A stretch of 12,177 nt of DNA from JABCPE02 sp963530295. GTDB taxonomy: Bacteria; Bacteroidota; Bacteroidia; Flavobacteriales; Weeksellaceae. The notes beneath the pieces were generated by a model. That model was not told the DNA's origin and searched no databases. It saw only the letters and a list, made by a program, of their open reading frames with translations. This document shows positions 11,474 through 12,177 of this stretch, piece by piece (position 1 is the stretch's first letter; each line of letters starts with the position of its first letter). Position numbers and translations under genes: made by a program. The stretch lies in NCBI GenBank assembly GCA_963530295.1, contig CAUSCF010000034.1, forward strand, positions 1-12,177. Reading direction: 5' to 3'.

Positions 11474-12177
11474 TTAAATTAAAATTTTCAGACTTTTAGG
11501 AAGGACTTTTACTTTCATAGGAGAGGAAATCTGTTTGTATTCGCCATCTATATGCCAAGTGTCTGTATCCAGTGAAAATTCCAATTCTGAACAAGTAAAA
11601 TAAGTCAAGTATTTATCCTGTTTCAAGGTTTTTGCGAACATTTTCAATGCAAATGGAGCAGCATACCAAACAGGGAATTTTTTCACCAAAACCACATCTA
11701 CCAGACCATCCGTTACCAGCGCCTGTGGAGCGATATAGGCATTATTCCCGAACTGCCTAGTATTCGCAAGGTTCATCATCAGATATTCACCATTGTAGGA
11801 TTTATATTTCTCCTCAAAGCTGATATTGATAGGCTTAAACTTAAAAAATGTGCTGATAGAAGTCTTGATGTAATTCGCGAAACCTCGGCTAGTTTTCTCA
11901 AAATTCTTCGCGACTTCGCCATCAAATCCCGCTCCAGAAAGATTGATAGACAGCTTGTTATTGATAGTGAAAGTATCTATTTCCCTATGTTTTCTATTTT
12001 TAATTTTAGAAAGTAGGGTGTCTATATTTTTAGAAAAATGGTTCTCATTTGCAAAACCATTTCCAGAGCCTGCTGGGAATATCCCGAGAATTTTATCCGT
12101 GTTTATGAGCTTCTGAGCTACCGTAGATATCGTCCCATCGCCGCCCACAGCCACGAAAATATCCACCTTGTCCATAT
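11474..12177 (-). CDS. YegS/DagK-type lipid kinase (diacylglycerol kinase family), N-terminus beyond window
   Basis: At least 233 residues are visible; the frame is open to the right edge, and the ATG at 12173-12175 is probably internal, because in this family the GGDGT motif lies about 60 residues from the N-terminus and here it is at visible residue 11. Seen in order: VAVGGDGTI (nucleotide-binding loop), GIFPAGSGNGFAN (the usual PxGTxND block, here varied to GSGNGFAN), NLSGAGFDGEVA, LVTDGLVDVVLV, and the C-terminal WHIDGEYKQ with the conserved DGE. Family members phosphorylate diacylglycerol or related lipids with ATP at the cytoplasmic face of the membrane. The hydrolase gene follows 50 bp downstream on the same strand. 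Confidence 0.88.
   Translation of the reverse strand, partial: MDKVDIFVAVGGDGTISTVAQKLINTDKILGIFPAGSGNGFANENHFSKNIDTLLSKIKNRKHREIDTFTINNKLSINLSGAGFDGEVAKNFEKTSRGFANYIKTSISTFFKFKPINISFEEKYKSYNGEYLMMNLANTRQFGNNAYIAPQALVTDGLVDVVLVKKFPVWYAAPFALKMFAKTLKQDKYLTYFTCSELEFSLDTDTWHIDGEYKQISSPMKVKVLPKSLKILI

Overview
The window looks like a chromosomal segment of a low-GC Bacteroidota, most likely class Flavobacteriia (Chryseobacterium/Riemerella/Bergeyella-like). The support is: promoter -7 elements of the Bacteroidota type (TAnnTTTG) at several starts; few Shine-Dalgarno sites; lipoprotein signal peptides of the LxSC kind; and families typical of this group (head-GIN lipoprotein, DUF2004, DUF4230, CarboxypepD_reg-like, and the YNGKE...YDYGARFY type of RHS core). 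No rRNA, tRNA, CRISPR array or transposase was seen.

Layout. Positions 1-732 (+) hold the 3' end of an agmatinase-family gene followed 10 nt later by an ElaA-like GNAT acetyltransferase. Positions 804-1514 (+) encode a surface lipoprotein with a repetitive GSGD beta-solenoid (head GIN domain). Positions 1553-3129 (+) hold three tandem DUF2004 paralogues; copies 2 and 3 each have their own near-identical leader, and a strong hairpin terminator follows copy 3. Positions 3187-3753 (+) encode a PAP2 phosphatase.

Positions 3750-5010 (+) are a very AT-rich island of polymorphic-toxin debris. It contains a start-less 34-codon tail overlapping (ATGA) an NTF2-fold immunity gene, a second small lipoprotein of unknown family, and a frameshifted fragment of an RHS repeat-associated core. 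The RHS fragment is fused, out of its own frame, to a DNA alkylation repair (AlkD-like) gene, so the first residues of that enzyme are encoded by RHS DNA. This is the most unusual part of the window. I read it as an eroded Rhs toxin/immunity array whose toxin parts are gone and whose immunity genes survive.

Positions 5677-6192 (+) encode a small exported CarboxypepD_reg-like protein, convergent with a minus-strand pair: a thioredoxin-fold lipoprotein with a single active-site cysteine, followed 3 nt later by a TTG-started DUF4230 membrane protein. A SulP anion transporter (minus) is divergent from a lipoyl-dependent 2-oxoacid dehydrogenase E2 subunit (plus), with a TAnnTTTG element for each. 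The E2 gene converges on a lipoprotein alpha/beta hydrolase (minus) across a bidirectional terminator. Upstream of the hydrolase on the minus strand is the 3' part of a YegS/DagK-type lipid kinase that runs off the right edge.

Most of the window is ordinary housekeeping or envelope function. Accessory biology is concentrated at 1553-5654: the DUF2004 array, the orphan immunity genes and the RHS-alkD chimera.
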